Shown piece by piece: positions 7,157-8,372 of a stretch of 8,372 nt of DNA (the stretch's first letter is position 1; every line of letters begins with the position of its first letter). Source of the DNA: Opitutus sp. GAS368 (GTDB lineage Bacteria; Verrucomicrobiota; Verrucomicrobiae; Opitutales; UBA953). The notes below the pieces were generated by a model. That model searched no databases. It saw only the letters and a program-made list of their open reading frames with translations, and had not been told where the DNA came from. The stretch covers positions 1 to 8,372 of the forward strand of contig CALQQQ010000041.1 of assembly GCA_943332745.1 (NCBI GenBank), read 5' to 3'. The position numbers were made by a program, and so were the translations under genes.

Positions 7157-7710
7157 GAAAAGAGGTCGGGTCGCACGTCACGCAGACGGTAGAGTGCGAG
7201 GAGGGCGAGCGAATGCTGGGCGGAGTTGGCGAGGGCCTGCGCGAGCGCGGCCTTGGGGCTGACGGCGAGAACCTGGATTTCCTCGTGTTCATCCGGGGTA
7301 CGCTGGCCCGCAGGGCGCACGCCTTCCAGGAGCACGAAATGGCAGCGATTGGCCTGAATGGCGGGGTTCGGCGCGCAGGTTCCGAGTAGGCGGGCGCGGC
7401 CTCCGGTGAAGCCGGTTTCCTCCTCGGTCTCACGGACGGCGGCGAGCAGCGGATCCTCGCCGGGCTCGATGATGCCGCCCGGCGCTTCGGTAGAAAGGTC
7501 GCGCGTACCAAAACGATATTGGCGGACCATCACGAGGCGGCCGTCGTCGGTGAGCGGGAGTGCGAGCACCCAGTCGCCGGAGCGGAGCACAAAGAAATCA
7601 CCCTCTCGTTGATCGAGAGGGTGATGACAGTGTTCCTTGTAAACCCGGAAAACCCTGCAGTCGGCGTGGAGCTCTTCGTGCTGGACGGTCCAGCGAGAGG
7701 GCGCCGACAT
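7153..7710 (-). CDS. NUDIX hydrolase, ADP-ribose pyrophosphatase-like
   Basis: The product has 185 residues. The Nudix box GX5EX7REUXEEXGU is complete at residues 79-101: Gly79, Glu85, RE at 93-94, EE at 97-98 and Gly100-Phe101, preceded by EAPGG. These residues bind the metal ions used to split a nucleoside diphosphate linked to another group. Upstream strands DWVLALPLTDDGRL and MVRQYRFG (61-68) resemble ADP-sugar pyrophosphatases of the NudF type, whose usual substrates are ADP-ribose and similar ADP-sugars. The exact substrate is inferred only. The gene starts eight bases after the LysM stop and overlaps the sugar kinase start by four bases, so all three are probably one operon. A perfect 12-bp inverted repeat lies in codons 29-38. 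No Shine-Dalgarno site precedes the ATG. Confidence 0.9.
   Translation of the reverse strand: MSAPSRWTVQHEELHADCRVFRVYKEHCHHPLDQREGDFFVLRSGDWVLALPLTDDGRLVMVRQYRFGTRDLSTEAPGGIIEPGEDPLLAAVRETEEETGFTGGRARLLGTCAPNPAIQANRCHFVLLEGVRPAGQRTPDEHEEIQVLAVSPKAALAQALANSAQHSLALLALYRLRDVRPDLFS
7597..7625 (-). repeat. Perfect 12-bp inverted repeat inside the NUDIX gene
   Basis: On the + strand ATCACCCTCTCG (7597-7608) and CGAGAGGGTGAT (7614-7625) are exact reverse complements around the five-base loop TTGAT. On the NUDIX mRNA this would form a strong hairpin covering codons 29-38 (His-His-Pro-Leu-Asp-Gln-Arg-Glu-Gly-Asp), about 85 bases after the start codon. No T run follows on either strand. Confidence 0.8.
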
Positions 7711-7718
7711 GCGCGAGC

Positions 7719-8216
7719 TTACTTGGTCTTCAGCTTCTGGCCGATGCGGAGCTTGGTAGCGTCGACACCAGGGTTGAGATCCTGGATGGCCTTGAGAGAG
7801 ATACCGGCCTTCTTGGCGATCGAGCTGAGGGTCTCACCCTTGGCGACGGCATGTTCGCCGGGGCCTGCAGGAGTGGCGGACTTACCGTTGGCGGCAGCCG
7901 GCTTGGTGGCGACCTTCTGGAGAGCAGCAATCTGTTCGGCGAGAGCCTTTTCGTTGGCTTCGGTCGACTGCTTGGTGGCAGCGAGGTCGGCGGCAATGGC
8001 CTGGACGTCAGCGCTGTTGGCCTTGGCGGCGAGGGCGGCGCCGAGTTCGGCGACGCTGGTCTTGGCGGCAGCGGCTTCATCGCCAGCGGCCTGGGCAGCG
8101 CCCTTGGCCTTAAGGCCGAGCACGAGGCCGGCGGCGCCGAGAGCGAAACCGAGGATACCCACGATGAGCGGGAGCTTGGATTCAGAAGAGGAGGGAGAGA
8201 TGCTGTCGTTTTCCAT
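7719..8216 (-). CDS. Membrane-anchored LysM protein with coiled coil
   Basis: The product has 165 residues. A 14-residue polar start leads to one membrane helix (about 15-36, LPLIVGILGFALGAAGLVLGL). An Ala-rich, heptad-like stretch follows (about 40-103), likely a coiled coil, then a Pro/Ala linker (104-120) and a C-terminal LysM domain (121-164). Within LysM the GEHAVAKGETLSSIAKK start, the ISLKAIQDLNPG middle and the LRIGQKL end are clear. LysM binds peptidoglycan, so the protein probably links the inner membrane to the cell wall, as an envelope spacer or a scaffold; no enzyme domain is seen. The frame is open upstream to 8363, but that extension would cross the tRNA gene, and the ATG at 8216 gives a normal N-terminus. 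The gene appears to head the LysM-NUDIX-kinase operon. Confidence 0.85.
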   Translation of the reverse strand: MENDSISPSSSESKLPLIVGILGFALGAAGLVLGLKAKGAAQAAGDEAAAAKTSVAELGAALAAKANSADVQAIAADLAATKQSTEANEKALAEQIAALQKVATKPAAANGKSATPAGPGEHAVAKGETLSSIAKKAGISLKAIQDLNPGVDATKLRIGQKLKTK

Positions 8217-8250
8217 GTGTAGGAGGTGTTTTGCGGGTTGGAACAGTTGG

Positions 8251-8277
8251 AGATTAGCAGTTTGACAAGGACGGCAA
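8251..8277 (-). promoter_or_regulatory. Possible promoter of the LysM operon
   Basis: On the reverse strand TTGCCG (8277-8272) is followed after 15 bases by TAATCT (8256-8251). A TG dinucleotide one base before TAATCT makes an extended -10 motif. This would give a leader of roughly 28 bases before the ATG at 8216. The match is moderate, and it overlaps the tRNA promoter on the other strand. Confidence 0.4.
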
Positions 8278-8291
8278 CACAAAATCAGACT
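8262..8291 (+). promoter_or_regulatory. Probable promoter of tRNA-Pro
   Basis: TTGACA (8262-8267) is a perfect -35 box. With an 18-base spacer the -10 is CAGACT (8286-8291), three of six matches including the key A and final T. Transcription would begin about eight bases before the tRNA at 8306, a sensible length for a tRNA leader. Confidence 0.5.
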
Positions 8292-8305
8292 GTTTCTTCG
8301 GGTAC

Positions 8306-8372
8306 CGGGCAGTATCTCAATTGGTAGAGTCCCTGCTTTGGGAGCAGGGTGTTGCAGGTTCAAGTCCTGTCT
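8306..8372 (+). tRNA. tRNA-Pro (anticodon UGG), 3' end cut by the window
   Basis: The first 67 bases of a tRNA are present. The acceptor 5' strand is CGGGCAG (8306-8312). The D arm is TCTC/GAGT around AATTGGTA, with its outermost pair (10-25) a T-T mismatch. The anticodon stem is CCTGC/GCAGG with loop TTTGGGA, giving anticodon TGG at 8339-8341. The T arm is GCAGG/CCTGT with loop TTCAAGT. Only two bases (CT) of the acceptor 3' strand remain, and both pair correctly with A6 and G7. The CGG start and TTTGGGA loop are typical of bacterial tRNA-Pro. The last five acceptor bases, the discriminator and any CCA lie outside the window. Confidence 0.95.

Noticed and set aside
7519..8265. Open reading frame of 248 codons on the + strand opposite the NUDIX and LysM genes
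   Set aside because: It runs antisense across two genes with clear motifs on the other strand. It looks hydrophobic only because it mirrors the Ala-rich coiled coil.
8217..8363. 49-residue N-terminal extension of the LysM protein from an ATG at 8363
   Set aside because: It would read through the tRNA-Pro gene on the opposite strand and puts no sensible signal before the membrane helix.

Overview
The window looks like an ordinary stretch of chromosome from a GC-rich, Gram-negative-type bacterium. Gene order, protein style (AsmA-like and LysM envelope proteins, a lipoprotein) and the near absence of Shine-Dalgarno sites suggest Verrucomicrobiota, probably Opitutales-like. This placement is from memory and inference, not from any search. 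No mobile element, phage gene, CRISPR array or defence system is visible, and no intergenic gap reaches 300 bases.

Layout. At the left edge the first 60 codons of hisG run leftwards off the window. Divergent from it is a small lipoprotein gene (276-665), closed by a clear intrinsic terminator (698-730). A tight seven-gene rightward block follows (830-6215): AsmA-like membrane protein, grpE, dnaJ, nadC, birA, coaX and a 67-residue two-helix membrane protein. Gaps inside the block are 4, 9, 39, 4 and 39 bases, and the last pair overlaps by 4. It therefore probably forms one operon joining the Hsp70 co-chaperones to NAD, biotin and coenzyme A functions. A convergent three-gene leftward block covers 8216-6212: a LysM membrane protein, then a NUDIX hydrolase, then a PfkB-family sugar kinase. 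The two blocks meet tail to tail with their stop codons overlapping. At the right edge a tRNA-Pro(UGG) starts and is cut by the window end. Its promoter region is shared with the divergent LysM gene.

How the genes work together. GrpE (nucleotide exchange) and DnaJ (J-protein) serve DnaK, which is not in this window. NadC makes nicotinate mononucleotide for NAD synthesis. BirA attaches biotin to carboxylases and, having an N-terminal helix-turn-helix, may also repress biotin genes. CoaX makes 4'-phosphopantothenate for CoA. The NUDIX enzyme and sugar kinase are translationally coupled and may share a nucleotide-sugar or ADP-ribose clean-up role, but their substrates cannot be read from sequence.

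Worth a second look: a CoaX motif in which a usually conserved Asp is Gly, a perfect 12-bp hairpin inside the NUDIX gene, the near-complete lack of Shine-Dalgarno sites, and the unknown small membrane protein coupled to coaX. I did not find convincing evidence of a new multi-gene system.
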